64,000 bases of DNA from Beaufortia kweichowensis (taxonomy: Eukaryota > Chordata > Actinopteri > Cypriniformes > Gastromyzontidae). Shown in pieces: positions 1 to 11,718 of this stretch. A program made the position numbers and the translations under genes. The notes beneath the pieces are model-generated. The model saw nothing but the letters and a program-made list of their open reading frames with translations, did no database searches and was not told the DNA's origin. Every line of letters starts with the position of its first letter. Positions within the stretch are counted from its first letter, which is position 1. The stretch covers positions 16,518,425-16,582,424 of the forward strand of contig CM032802.1 of the NCBI GenBank assembly GCA_019155185.1, read 5' to 3'.

Positions 1-372
1 AGAAAACAGTGAGGGACTGATAATGTGGCTGTGTGAATTTATATTCATAGCCCGTCGCAATCACCTTTCTCTCTGGGCGGGGGACATCAGAAATAGCAGC
101 ACCGATGTAATTTATTGTACACGATGGAAAATGTCAAAACCTTCCCTGTAAAAAACAACAACGGTGTTGTTTTTGTTGTGACACCAGTGGTTGCGTATGC
201 TTTCCAGCATCCTGCATGCTTCTCTCTCGATGATCCGTTTTCCTTCCAGTCTTTCGTTCGTGCTGTTGTTTTGCAGCGGTTAATGAAGTTGCAGTTCCTT
301 GCTAGCATGCAGCATCTCTTTTCCGCTGCTAATAATGCACAGACAGCAGTGGAGCTGCCCTGCCCGACTATT

Positions 373-378
373 TATAAA
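373..378 (+). promoter_or_regulatory. zbtb38: TATA box, probable zbtb38 promoter
   Basis: TATAAA lies in a GC-richer stretch about 420 bases before a strong splice donor (AAG then GTACGT at 796). This predicts a transcription start near 403-408. The link to zbtb38 is inferred from orientation and from the acceptor that sits directly before the zbtb38 ATG. No transcript evidence is available. Confidence 0.5.
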
Positions 379-402
379 CTTCACAGCGGGCGAACAAACC
401 CT

Positions 403-547
403 GGTGGAGAGCTAGCAAGTGTACAGGAAGAGTGAGACCCTGCGCAGGGTGCATTGAAGCAGACTGATGCCCTCTGCCACCTCTGGACTGGGCGTCTTAC
501 GCAGAGAGGGCACTGGGACTGGGGTGAACGAAAAAGAGAGAGAGAGC

Positions 548-587
<40 letters not shown>

Positions 588-795
588 AGGATAGACTTAT
601 AGCAGAGGCTGTGATCGCAGCAGCGAGCTGCAAGTGACGAGTTGAATCTAAAAAAAAGCTGTAACACTTTCGCCTGCAAAACGAAACATCTTCTTCACAG
701 CCATCAGTGGATCGCAGGGACGGTGGAGGAAAGCGAGAACGATGTTTTCCGCTCTCCGTCCATTGAGGCGGTTTCTCTGATTCATTGAAATAAAG
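403..795 (+). other. zbtb38: zbtb38 non-coding first exon (5'UTR), predicted
   Basis: The segment between the TATA box and the donor AAG|GTACGT (intron from 796) has no long open frame joined to zbtb38. Splicing 795 to 5158 would put the purine-rich end of this exon directly before the ATG, giving A at -3. It contains a pure (AG)18 tract at 551-586, so the 5'UTR would carry a length-variable purine run. The start is estimated from the TATA position. Confidence 0.45.
551..586 (+). repeat. (AG)18 microsatellite in predicted 5'UTR
   Basis: Uninterrupted AG dinucleotides, flanked by further imperfect GA-rich sequence from 533. It lies inside the predicted zbtb38 first exon. Confidence 0.9.
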
Positions 796-3700
796 GTACG
801 TTCAGCATGCTTTACGCTCCAGTTTCAAACAGACAGAGTCGAGCACGGTTTTGCAGGGCAGTGCAAGACGACTGATGTGGTTTTATCTGTAATAATGAAA
901 GATAATGTTTTCGCTCTTTGTTTGACTGGACGTGTCACACTCGTAAGCAGTTGTTTCTTTACTTTTAAGCTGAATTGGAGGCATGGTGGGGGATTTTTAT
1001 TTTTACAGCGTTTCGCCCACCACGTTTCACCCGGTATGGTAAGTTAGGATGTTAAACAAGGGTGTGGCACGCAGATACATCCACGGATGGCGAATGCAAT
1101 TTTACGCCTGTATAAAAATTAAATGCTTAACAATCCTAAGTGAGAACGGAAAACCAGCAAACACAATAATAAATAGCGATTCCAATTTTTGTTTCTGAGG
1201 TGAAGGGGCCCTTCAACTTAAATTAGCATTACTGTCCAGTTCCTTTAGCAAAAGGCTGTGATTTTTTCTGCCTACTACTCTTCCAAACACACACACACAC
1301 ACATAGATAACGGCTATCCCTGACCCATCTATTGCTCTTGCTATAGGGGATTTCCAACACGACTTACTCCGTGAGAAAGATCCGTTTTTCTCCGGACAGA
1401 AAACACAACTCCGCTCATCCGCCATTCATCCAAATCCCAATAAGTGCTGCGCCACAGCATGTTGCCGTGACAACAGAGGCCTGTCAGACAGGGAGCAGGC
1501 GGATGTTTTCCCAGCGATTAAGAGAGAAGTCTGCCTCTCCCGCGCAGCAAACCATACAGATTCAAATAGATCAGCGGCATGTTGATAAATCTGCCATGCG
1601 TTTACATGCAAACTGTTTTTAGCTGTGGGGCTGAATTTAGGGTGAGAGTATTGGTTGAGCAATAACGCTGTCTCATGATGTTTCTGCGATGACAAGAGGC
1701 AGATTATATGCGGTGGACATTTACTGTGTGGTTGTGTCGTTTCCCTTGTTGTAATGAGTAACGTTTAAAGCAACAGATCGACCACAAAACAGCCTGAGAA
1801 AGCATTCCTTTGAATGTTATTTTGGTGCTTGATTAAGACTAACCCTGCCTTTTAGTCATTTTAAAGATTAATTTTAAAGGTTAATCATGATCGATCAACT
1901 ATGTCCCAAAAACATGCACAAGCGGCCATTTTACTTCATGCCACGATACCTTTCATTGTGGTTTCAAAATGGCTGCTCTGTTGCAAGAAAATAACCTTTC
2001 AGCAGATGCATGCAAAGCTTCGAGTACTGACCAAACCACTGTGCATCAACAAAAAAGCAACGGCTGCACTATGCAGGGCGATTATTCAAGGCAGAATCCA
2101 CCCAATTTGCAGCTAATGTCTCACGGCAAAACATTTTTGGGTAGCAATGACATTGCATAACTTTTAAAAACAGTTAAAGAATGTTTTTTATTCTGGGGAA
2201 TCACTTATGACCCTGGTATTGGATCCTCAAAATGCATGCAAAGAAAGTAATGCAAGTAATAACCCTATACTGTAAAAATGAAAAGATCCTTGAGGAACCA
2301 TTTCAGGTTCTTCACCTGCCACACCGGCAGAACCGTCAAGACACCTTTTTACAAAGGGAACCTTTTTGTTGAGGAACTTCATAACCGTCTGTTAATGGTT
2401 CCACCAGTTAATACATTTTCAAGTTCCTTGAGTACCCACAGAATATTTAAAGCACCTTTAATTTTTACAGTGTATATATACATTTATGATCAACAATATA
2501 TAACCCACAATTGTGTAGCCAGCTAAAGGACCACCTTAATGAGCTATAACCAGCTAATTGGCTAATAACAGTTATTTGATACATTTCAAAGGCCAACAAA
2601 AGTTCAAGAGAAGGAAAATATTTTGTATGTGTAGATTTAAAAGCTGAGATGCCACATTGCTCATGAATAGCCTACTGTTACATCCTGCCTGCTTGTAGGG
2701 CTGCACAATCAGGCACAACTGTCAGGAAACGTATTCTTACATATTAAGAATAAAGAGAGATCTGCCCTTTGAGAATCTGCCCCTTGTTCATTTCCTTATT
2801 GTTCTGGTGCTCAGTCCAAGTTTAAGAAATTTCCTCATCCAAAATTGTACTTTCATTTAGAAAGACATTCAGAATATGTAGACATTACTTACAAACACAA
2901 ATAATATATTACATTTAGATTAATTTGCCATGCTGTGGGATTCAGAATGTGGTGCTGTGACACAGCAATGATTTATCTTACTACAGATTTTTTCTAACAT
3001 TAAAGTTAAGTTTAAGTTTAAATTTTTTGTTTGTATTATATTTTGATGTTATCTTGTTTCTTCTTGTGTTCACCTGTGGGTTTTTTTGTGTATATGGCCA
3101 CTGTTTGTGCGTGTTGTCACTTGCTGCCTTCAAGTGCACCTGGTAAACTCTTATTTTTTAAATATTAACATAATTAAATTCTATAAACTATTCCAGTCTA
3201 CTATCTGTAAAAAAACAATGACTTTTGAAGAAGAATGTAATAACGTTGCAAAACTTACACAAAATCTTTTTCTATCAATGCTGTCAAATTTTCCAATACT
3301 AATAATCATTTATGTGATTGGAACTCAAAACTATGTTATGAGATTCATTGTCCTTTCGAGTCGAGACATATTGTATTGTTTTATTTTAAGTTGATCTTTT
3401 CCATATTCTGTGAATTAAAAACTTGTACTATGATAATAAACCCAGATGTTTCTCTAAGAACTACCTTGTCAATTAAATGTAAATGGAGAAGATGGAGAAG
3501 AGCAGTAGCACAAGTCTCTGCTACTAATTAATTGCTCCTATCTAAAGAATCATGTCTGGAAAACGATGTTCTTTAATGATGGATGAGGAGAAGGGCATCA
3601 ACCTTGCCAAATCTGTAACACAACTAGTCCTCAGGGCCTTTCTAGATTGGTTTTCACCATAGGCTTGAAAGTCAAATCTTTGGTATTGAACCCTTGTATC

Positions 3701-5157
3701 TATAACCAAAATCACTTCTCTACTTCAGCGCTCCTCACTAAACTGTTTTATTCTTTATATAATTCTTTCAAGTTATCTTGAGGTCTGTATTTTGTCTTAA
3801 TTTTTGTTCGTCCCATTTTTTTCTTGCTCATTTATTGCCCTGATTGTGTTTATCTAGGCCTATGTCATGTTTCTGTTTCTTTTGTATCATTGATTGTCTG
3901 TGCTGCATGTGATTTTGATTTCATATCTTCCTTTTGAATTTATGTTTTGTGCATAAATATTGCACTCAAGACCAGTGTTCTGCAATGGACAATCCACATA
4001 TTTAGTTGTATCGCATTGTCCTTTTAAAGTTTACAGGCATATAATTGGCCACCTAAAAGTATCTTTTTAACCATAAATTTAATATGTATTTAAATTATAG
4101 TTTTGTGTTTTGTACATTTTTTATTTCATTGTCTTTTTAGGTCATTCCAATAACACCTAAGAAATACTGACATATTTATAATATTGCTCTGAAATTTTTG
4201 CTTAAAACATGTGCAGGGCATCACATTATCAAATTACCAATACATTATTCCCATATTGTGCATTAGTCCTCAAGAAAAAAAATCTTTATTTTTATTTGTT
4301 ATACTTTCACTGCATGATGGACTGTATGCATTAAAACAGAATGTACTCAGGAAAAAGATGTATAGACAAACATCAACTGAAAAACTGCACCAAATATAAT
4401 TTAATGAGATTGTCAAGCCAGACTGTGAAGAGAAAGTAACAGCAGTTCAAATGAGCTGTAATGTAGAGAATAATTCCCCCGAACAACTTCCAGATCATTT
4501 CCAAAATGGATGTGCATGCAACACACAAATCTACTGTACACTACAACATTCTGAATACAACAAGCTGCATTTGTTGAAAGCAATTCTAATTGCTATGCAA
4601 AAAATAAATAACTGAATGGATAATCATATGTCTATTAAAACTATGTGCATTATCTTAAATAAAAAGATGCCACACATCTTTTAAACCCTACAAGGTAATG
4701 GTAGTAAAAGCTCAGATAATATATGAGAGCAGCATTATATTCACATGATGCTAGGTAAACCACCTCCCACTATGACACTATTAGCTCCTGCAGCAGATAT
4801 ATCTATAGGAAATGTCTTATTCTGTGACAGTCTGTTTGGTAACTGTCAGGGCCAAGACGCTCACTAGTTAAATCCTGCTGCCATCTAGTGGTTTGCTACG
4901 ATGGTCTCATTAAATATTGTCAACTGTTTTCTCTTCTTGTTTTAACTGTATTTTAAATGTTGATCAAGTAAAACAGTATTTACTCAACACAAAATGTAAC
5001 TGACATAAGCAGTGGCCTATAATACAATTACTCATTTATTAAGTATATTGAATATTTAGCCGCGTGCAGATCTCAAAGTGCCCCACCTGACCCATACATT
5101 TAATTTCTTACCCACAGATTTAAATTATTGTTTTTATTTTGTGTCTCCCCCCTGCAG
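796..5157 (+). other. zbtb38: zbtb38 intron 1
   Basis: It runs from GTACGT to a pyrimidine-rich acceptor ending CCCCCCTGCAG directly before the ATG. It is AT-rich, with a (CA)8-type tract near 1287 and a short inverted-repeat element at 2268-2473. Short open frames in it (for example 1371-1622, 3086-3394) have no recognisable domain. I see no other gene in it. Confidence 0.5.
2268..2473. mobile_element. Short inverted-repeat element (MITE-like)
   Basis: The ends are near-inverted: it opens with ACTGTAAAAATGAAAAGATC and closes with TTTAATTTTTACAGT. Inside are repeats built on the theme AGGAACC / GGTTC, including TTGAGGAACC and AAAGGGAACC. This layout is typical of short non-autonomous DNA elements that are abundant in fish. 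No transposase is encoded. Confidence 0.6.
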
Positions 5158-8100
5158 ATGACTGTGGTCAATCCCAGCACTCTTGGCCTGATGGACAGCT
5201 CCCATCCCCAAGCTGTCCTCGGTCATCTGAGTGAGCAGCGTTCAGAAGGTCTTTTCTGCGATGTAATAATCGTTGTGGAGGATGTCAAATTTCGTGCTCA
5301 CCGCAACATACTGGCTGCCACAAGTGGATACTTCCGTAATGCTTTTAAAACACCCAATGTCTACACGTCCAGCCAGGTGCTGGAGCTAACAGATCTAAAA
5401 TCTGAGGTCTTCGCAAACATCCTAAACTTCATGTACAGCGCCAAAGTGGAGTCAAGCAGTGCAGAGGACAGCAAGTCTCTGGTGGCAGCTGGCAAGCGTT
5501 TAGGAATTCCCTTTCTAGAGAAATTGCTGGACTCTGAAAAGCAGAGCTCTAGCCTGTTGCAAAGCCAAGTCTTTGCTAGCCAAGGAAGAGCAAACAGTCA
5601 CTCAAAGTTGGCAGACACTTGCACACTGAAAAAAGAGATTCTCAAACCCGAGGAGTCAGACTGCTCCAAAGTCCCAAGGATCACCAATGCTTTCTCCATT
5701 ACCGAGGTTGGGGCTGTAAACAACCCATTCTCTGCACTGGACCACGGCAACAAAGTTATAGAGGCACTAAAAGAAGGCCATCCTTCATCCAACCCCCAAG
5801 CTACAAGCATATCAACTATAGAAAGTGAGCCTGCGCATGCTTTATCAGAGCATTCGTATGCAGTGAGCCAGGGGCAAGAGACTAATAATATCAAAGAGGT
5901 TAGCCAAGGGAATGATAAAAAATCAGTCATACCTGTTGTGGTTCCCACTAAGACTTTAGTTAACAATAGACTTGGTCCCATAAAGAAGCGGCATATACTT
6001 GGTAAGGCCATCCCGCCCCTCTCAAATGATCCAGCTTTAACCGTACCCAGCACCGGTGTCCCATCTGCAATAGAAAAGAGTGCTATTTCCCCAGTATCTT
6101 CCTCTCAGTTGCCCTCAAATGCAGCACCAGAGATACATTCAAGCCTCAATCTGTTGCCACCGCTTGATGTTACACCCCCTCAGGATGCAGAGCCTCCTTC
6201 CCTCAGTCCTCAGAATACCACCAGTCTGTCCACCTTCTGCTGCCAGCAATGCCCTGAGACCTTTAGTGACTCTGCGCATCTTAACATTCACATGCAAACA
6301 CACAGGAGATTTGTCAGTCATCTGTTTTGCAAGTATTGCCGTAAAAAATTCATGCACCTCAAAAGGTTACGGAATCACGAGCAGGTTTGTGTGAAATCTT
6401 TAAAAGGTCCATCAGAGTTGGAGACAAACAATAAAGAATCTTCAAGGGTTCATGTCTGTAATGATACACAAAATGCAATACACACGCAACACTCTTTACC
6501 TCCACACGATCTCCACCTCCCTATAAGTTTAGACCCCACATTGACAAGGCCACTCGAAACGCCTCAGGATCAAGTTAACAAGACTGCAAACACTAATAGT
6601 AGTTCAAGAGCATATAAATGTTCTGTATGCAAACGTGCTTATGTGACCCTCTCCAGTCTAAAAAGACATGAGAATGTACACTCGTGGTACAGAGCTTACC
6701 CCTGCCACTACTGCAACAAAGTTTTTGCTCTGGCTGAATACCGCACCAAACACGAGATCTGGCATACTGGGGAACGCCGATACCAGTGTATTTTCTGCTT
6801 GGAGACCTTCTTGACCTACTACATCCTTAGGAATCACCAGAAGTCCTTTCACGGCATTGATCCACGACTGGCTGCGAATAAAAAATCTGCAAATGGTGGA
6901 CTCAAGAGTAGCGTCTACCCCATAAAGCTCTACAGGCTACTTCCAATGAAATTCAGAAAGAAACGGTATAAGTCGTACAGCCAGACATACTCAGAGGGAA
7001 CTGAGAGCCCTGAAGATTCTTTCAGTGCCCCGCTGGGCAGCTGTTCCCCCCTTAGTCTTTTTGACAGTACAGCGCCTACTGCAGATTCAGATGTTGTCAG
7101 CGGTCAATCATTATTCTCAATGCCAGTGACGTTCATGGCCACCCCGAAAATGATGGCAATAGAAATGCCTCGTATAAGCTTTGACAAACCATGTGACCAA
7201 AACTTTGAATTTCCTATGTCGTCTGAGATAGAAAGATCTCAAAAACATATCTCTGCTGATTTCAAGAAAAAGTCTTCTGTACCAGGATTTGATGGCAAAG
7301 GGTCACCGCTCTTCAGCAACAGACTTAAAGATTCTTCAAGAGCAATACAGAAAAACACAGGGTCCTCTCTTTTTACCCATGGAAATGAAACCGAGAAAAA
7401 CACCGAAAACAGCACAGACATTCTTCCATTTCTCAACATACCATCTGTCTGTTCCTTCGAAGGGTTGAGTAGGCTAAGTGAACTATCAGCAGCGGCACAA
7501 ACAATTGAAGACATGGCCAGTCAGCTGCTGCAAGCAAGGCCAGAAAGTATAACACAGGATCAACCACCTAGTGGAAAAACAGAAACATACATTGCTAAGC
7601 CTGCATGTCCTGGTCCATCAGTTGACAACCAGGTCCTCCCCCTCTGCCAAATAACAGTGAAGATTGGCAATGAGGCAATTGTTCGGCGGAAAATAAAAGG
7701 TTCAAAGCTTTTTCCAAAGAAGAGGAAGAGGAAAAACTGGAGGCATGAGGGCATACATCAAAGTAGTCCTGCAGAGAACAGTGTCCAAAGCCCAGGTTTG
7801 CGGCTGAGAACAGAAGTCACAACATCAGTTACAGAAAATGAATCATACGATGACCCAAATGATCCTGAAACTGACAAACTTTGGCGTCCCTATTACACAT
7901 ATAAACCTAAAAAGAAGGGCAAGAAATTGCGATGCAAACAAAAAAGGATAAAACCTGTGAGATGCTACACCAGGCCGTTATCACCTGAAGTGAATGAAGA
8001 CTTCAGAGAGACACCCTTCTGTCCAGACGAGAACATCTCAGCAGAGAACTATGAGGTCAGGAGGGAGCAAAGACATGGCAGCCAAATGGAAGCTTTCCCC

Positions 8101-8868
8101 TGCCGCAGCTGTGACAGCTCTTTCTCGAGCCAGACCTCCCTCAGCATGCACATCATCAGCTGCCATCAGCCATGCTGCAGAATATGTGGTAAACAATGTC
8201 CCCCTGAAGACACATCTAGCACAGCTGGTCCCGATGCAGTGGAGAGCAGTGACTTTATCTGCAAGAGCTGCGTAGAGGATGGCTCCTGTTTCAGTTCTGA
8301 TGCAGCACCCCACAGCCTGAGCACAGAGAAGCGCTACAGGTGCTCTTACTGCCCACAGCGGTTCCTTTACCTTGCCACCAAGAAAAGTCATGAGAAGAAA
8401 CACCAAGAGAAGACAGGTAAAGGACACCATTGCAGGTTTTGCTCAAAGGTTTGCAAATCAGCAGTGCTGTTGGATGTGCATGAGAGCAAGCACTTCAAGG
8501 CAAAAGATTGTGAGGATCCTGAAATGAAATGTAAAATTGCCAGTTTATTTCCTACAGGTAAAGAGCACAAAGGGCGGATCAAACCTGAGCCTTGGGAAAA
8601 CGAATATACCTGCTCAGAGGTCAAGCCAAAAACGAGGGAATCAATTTCTAGAAAAACCGAGGGAAATGATCCTACGCTTACCAATATCTTCAAAAGGACA
8701 TCTCTGTCACTTCCATATGCAACAGACAAGTCTTTCTCCTCCCTTCCTTCAGAGATTAAGAGGAAAACATCAAAGAAAAGAAGCATTTTGGAACGTTCTA
8801 AAGTACTCGGATTTGAGGAGCACAGACAGGACTCTGTGGGGGCTGTAATATGGGGCCCACAGGATTGA
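5158..8868 (+). CDS. zbtb38: Zinc finger and BTB domain-containing protein 38
   Basis: A 1236-aa protein encoded in one exon. The start is the first ATG, directly after a CAG splice acceptor; no upstream in-frame ATG exists. Residues about 16-125 form a BTB/POZ dimerisation domain (LFCDVIIVVED, FRAHRNILAATSGYF). A central finger block follows: one C2H2 at about 359, one C2HC at about 388, then three closely linked fingers at about 485, 513 and 541, the last with HQKSFH. These three match the Kaiso-type methyl-CpG-binding trio. Basic stretches near 850 (KKRKRK) and 915-935 (YKPKKKGKKLRCKQK) suggest nuclear localisation. A C-terminal block has fingers at about 979, 1060 and 1090 plus a Cys-rich CRICGKQC segment. 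Known family role: nuclear repressor/regulator that binds methylated DNA (ZBTB38, ZBTB4, ZBTB33). Finger order, length and linkage to rasa2 favour ZBTB38 over ZBTB4. Confidence 0.93.
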   Translation: MTVVNPSTLGLMDSSHPQAVLGHLSEQRSEGLFCDVIIVVEDVKFRAHRNILAATSGYFRNAFKTPNVYTSSQVLELTDLKSEVFANILNFMYSAKVESSSAEDSKSLVAAGKRLGIPFLEKLLDSEKQSSSLLQSQVFASQGRANSHSKLADTCTLKKEILKPEESDCSKVPRITNAFSITEVGAVNNPFSALDHGNKVIEALKEGHPSSNPQATSISTIESEPAHALSEHSYAVSQGQETNNIKEVSQGNDKKSVIPVVVPTKTLVNNRLGPIKKRHILGKAIPPLSNDPALTVPSTGVPSAIEKSAISPVSSSQLPSNAAPEIHSSLNLLPPLDVTPPQDAEPPSLSPQNTTSLSTFCCQQCPETFSDSAHLNIHMQTHRRFVSHLFCKYCRKKFMHLKRLRNHEQVCVKSLKGPSELETNNKESSRVHVCNDTQNAIHTQHSLPPHDLHLPISLDPTLTRPLETPQDQVNKTANTNSSSRAYKCSVCKRAYVTLSSLKRHENVHSWYRAYPCHYCNKVFALAEYRTKHEIWHTGERRYQCIFCLETFLTYYILRNHQKSFHGIDPRLAANKKSANGGLKSSVYPIKLYRLLPMKFRKKRYKSYSQTYSEGTESPEDSFSAPLGSCSPLSLFDSTAPTADSDVVSGQSLFSMPVTFMATPKMMAIEMPRISFDKPCDQNFEFPMSSEIERSQKHISADFKKKSSVPGFDGKGSPLFSNRLKDSSRAIQKNTGSSLFTHGNETEKNTENSTDILPFLNIPSVCSFEGLSRLSELSAAAQTIEDMASQLLQARPESITQDQPPSGKTETYIAKPACPGPSVDNQVLPLCQITVKIGNEAIVRRKIKGSKLFPKKRKRKNWRHEGIHQSSPAENSVQSPGLRLRTEVTTSVTENESYDDPNDPETDKLWRPYYTYKPKKKGKKLRCKQKRIKPVRCYTRPLSPEVNEDFRETPFCPDENISAENYEVRREQRHGSQMEAFPCRSCDSSFSSQTSLSMHIISCHQPCCRICGKQCPPEDTSSTAGPDAVESSDFICKSCVEDGSCFSSDAAPHSLSTEKRYRCSYCPQRFLYLATKKSHEKKHQEKTGKGHHCRFCSKVCKSAVLLDVHESKHFKAKDCEDPEMKCKIASLFPTGKEHKGRIKPEPWENEYTCSEVKPKTRESISRKTEGNDPTLTNIFKRTSLSLPYATDKSFSSLPSEIKRKTSKKRSILERSKVLGFEEHRQDSVGAVIWGPQD

Positions 8869-9658
8869 TTGCACAAGGCAGGCACAACCATCTGAGTGCT
8901 AACTCTGTCAGTCAAGAATGCCTGTAACCAAAGGAACCTCCCCACAGTTTCTCAAGTCAGAGCAAAGCAAATGTGTAAAGAGGAACCTCTTTTTTACACC
9001 CACAACAGGAAGGAAGTGCATCTCCTCCTGATGTCACAAAGTACACTGAAATGATGTAAATGACACGTGAGGCCTAGTGATGTTTGAAAAATAAAAGAAC
9101 GCACAGATGAAATTATTAGGAGTTAGACTTTGATTTTAAGAGAAGGTGAGATGTAAAAATAGAGTATTTTTGTTCATGGAGGTAAAGTACTATTGGTAAT
9201 TTTCCATGTTTTTCTATGAGAAGAGAAGTGGTTTTATTTTTGTATGTTTTTATTTGTCTAAGTCAGGGTGATCTTCCCTATCATTGCTCATTGTGTATTC
9301 TATGCATCAAGTAAAATGAACAGCTAGTAGCACCTTAATATAAAATAATTGCAAATGATTGTACCTTTTTTGTAACATAGCATCATTAGCACCATTTCAG
9401 TTTATTCATATTAATTGTTGCACAAACGTTTGTCAAGAACTCATACTGAAAACTGTTCTCCAGAATGTACTTATGTTTAACCTTTCATTTAAATAATAAA
9501 GTTTTAAGAAAATGCATTAAAATGAAAGAAAACATGCAGATAATATGTTAGTAAAAATGCACAACATTATGTTAATATAGTTTTAATATTGTTCAATGTA
9601 AAAACAATGTTACTCATAATAAAAAACTTTAGTCCAAGTAGATGCTGTATTAAATAAA
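8869..9658 (+). other. zbtb38: zbtb38 3'UTR with candidate poly(A) signals
   Basis: AT-rich non-coding sequence follows the TGA. AATAAA hexamers lie at 9090-9095, 9495-9500, 9618-9623 and 9653-9658, so several 3' ends are possible. Which is used cannot be told from sequence. No open reading frame of note occurs. Confidence 0.5.
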
Positions 9659-9973
9659 GTGATGCCTGACATTCCGTAAAATCAGTGAGTTGTACAGCCA
9701 ATAATCACATTCGTTTTTTGACCACTAGAATTTGTTCTACAAAAGGCTCTACTGCCTTGTTTTCATTTGCAATAAATTTAATATGGCAACTACTTTTACT
9801 ATTACAATATAGGCTGATTTTCCTACAAATATTAAAATATCAAACTAAAAAGACAGTGAAGACAATGAAGAACAAGTAGACTAGATTACATATAGGCCTA
9901 TTTACCTTTTTAAATGACACATCACAACAATGAGAAATATAAAGACACTGAGAAACAGAAAGAGAATGAGAGT

Positions 9974-9980
<7 letters not shown>

Positions 9981-10058
<78 letters not shown>
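9981..10058 (+). repeat. (AG)39 microsatellite
   Basis: About 78 bases of uninterrupted AG, preceded by impure GA-rich sequence from about 9950. Such tracts are length-polymorphic in fish. Confidence 0.95.
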
Positions 10059-10060
<2 letters not shown>

Positions 10061-11130
10061 CTGACTTGTAAGTGGGAACTCTGTTTATTCATTCAGACTG
10101 CCTCACAGTGTCCTCGCTCTCTCTGTGTTTAGGCCTCAGTGCTGACCCATCTGAGAAGCTCATTCCCATTTTTCTGTCGTCCTGCCACACAATGCTGCAT
10201 TCACAGTGTCCCGTACAGGCCCACGTGACACCACAGCCAGATGTTTTGAACTCTCCCCATCATCAACCCCACCCTAATGAGATATGCCTAGATATGGCAG
10301 CAGGTTTGTGGCCACAACCAAAAGCATATGATTAATATAGTTTTTCATAATTATAAAGTTTTCATTCATCTAGGTCATCATAAAATGTCTGGTAACCCAT
10401 TCATCGGCAATTGTACCTTGTTCTGGGTTTTTTTCAACAGCTTTTCCAGACTCCACAGCCTATCAGCTAATCATCTGCTTTTCATGTCTAAACCATCAAG
10501 AAGTCATCTGCCAGTCTACTCAGATATACTGTTTCCTCTCTTACTGATGCAAACATTCAAGTAAAACTTGTAATACAATAACAATATGTGTTACAAAGAG
10601 ATTGTTTCATTTTCTGCACTGTATGCATAATCTCAAAGGTAAGGTGGCGATTCAACAACATAACTGTGGTCCATAAAACACAGTCTTTCAATTTTTTTAA
10701 TTAATAAATGTTAACCAAATGTTACAATTTATGGTAGAAAAAACTAATATTTTATCTGATTTAATGGACTTAATATATCTTTCTATCAGAAAACACACTG
10801 GCATGGTGTTAAGATGATAAGATGTAGACACTTAATTAAAAAAACTAGATCAACACTTATTAAGAATAATTTAATAATGTTTGTTTAAGGCTGTTATTAA
10901 TGGAAGATTATAACACAATTTTCATGGGAATTCATATATATTTCACGAGGTGGCTAATTCGTACGATCTCATTTACATGTTTAGTATGATTTGCCATCTC
11001 CCCAGTGATGTTAGGATTAGAGGCGGGATTAGAAGTGGCCCTTTATCACTGCTTTTTTCCAATAATCATGTGTTTTTGTAGGATTACCAAGAGATCAGGT
11101 TGGCATTTTCTAGCCAGTGCCCACTTAAAA

Positions 11131-11240
11131 AACTGTAGCTGGTAGAGCATAATGTTAGCAGCACAAGGTCATGGGTTTGATTTCTAAGAAACACACATAC
11201 TGATAAAACGTATACACTGAATGCACTGTAATTCTTTTTA
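11131..11240 (+). mobile_element. tRNA-derived SINE remnant (cyprinid type)
   Basis: It contains a degenerate A-box region (AGCTGGTAGAGCAT), the run TTAGCAGCACAAGGTC, a B-box-like GGGTTTGATTTC and the SINE-specific body (CTGATAAAACGTATACACTG, AATGCACTGTAATT). This arrangement is that of tRNA-related SINEs common in cyprinids. It is truncated before the LINE-like tail. Confidence 0.75.
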
Positions 11241-11261
11241 GATTCTATTTAGCCATTTTCA

Positions 11262-11695
11262 GTCAAAACTTAAATTGAGTATGTAGAATAGAGAATGTAT
11301 TTATTACCAATAAACAGAACAATGTGTATACATTTCCAAAAACCCCTGTTAACAGAGTCAAGACATGAGAAAATGATCAGTCTATACACATATTTTCTAT
11401 TTAACAGGAGGGAAATATACATGCGTTATGGACGTGACAACAAAGAAAACACGTTTTTTTGAGAGACAACATATTAAATTAAAATGTTCAAACCAGAAGC
11501 AATAATACCCAACAAATGTAAAAGTGAAGGCTCTTCAAAAAACACTTAATAGCTGTTTTATTTCAAAACAACTTTTTAATAAAACTACATTTATGATTTA
11601 TATGGACTATTATGGATGCGAGATCATCCTTTAAACTTTGGTTAAAACTTTACTGTTTCATGTTAAATTGACCTTTGTGTGGAATTTACCATTTA
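11262..11695 (+). repeat. Dispersed repeat family A, copy 1
   Basis: It shares a colinear series of blocks with 13195-13640, 25004-25440, 39530-39690 and (inverted) 43320-43560: GAATGTATTTATTACCAAT, CCCTGTTAACAGAGTC, TTGAGAGACAACATA, AAAATGTTCAAACCAGAAGC. No coding capacity. Probably a decayed non-autonomous transposon. Confidence 0.7.
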
Positions 11696-11718
11696 CATTA
11701 AAATGTTAATAATACAAA

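Noticed and set aside
5598..6053. Antisense open frame (151 aa) inside zbtb38
   Set aside because: It lies opposite a well-supported coding exon and has no recognisable domain. The antisense frames at 7239-7514, 8038-8430 and 8388-8945 are rejected for the same reason.
9914..10132. Frame with a long Arg-Glu repeat
   Set aside because: It is produced by the (AG)39 microsatellite.
11131..11240. tRNA gene
   Set aside because: The A and B boxes are degenerate, no cloverleaf can be drawn, and the 3' body is that of a SINE.
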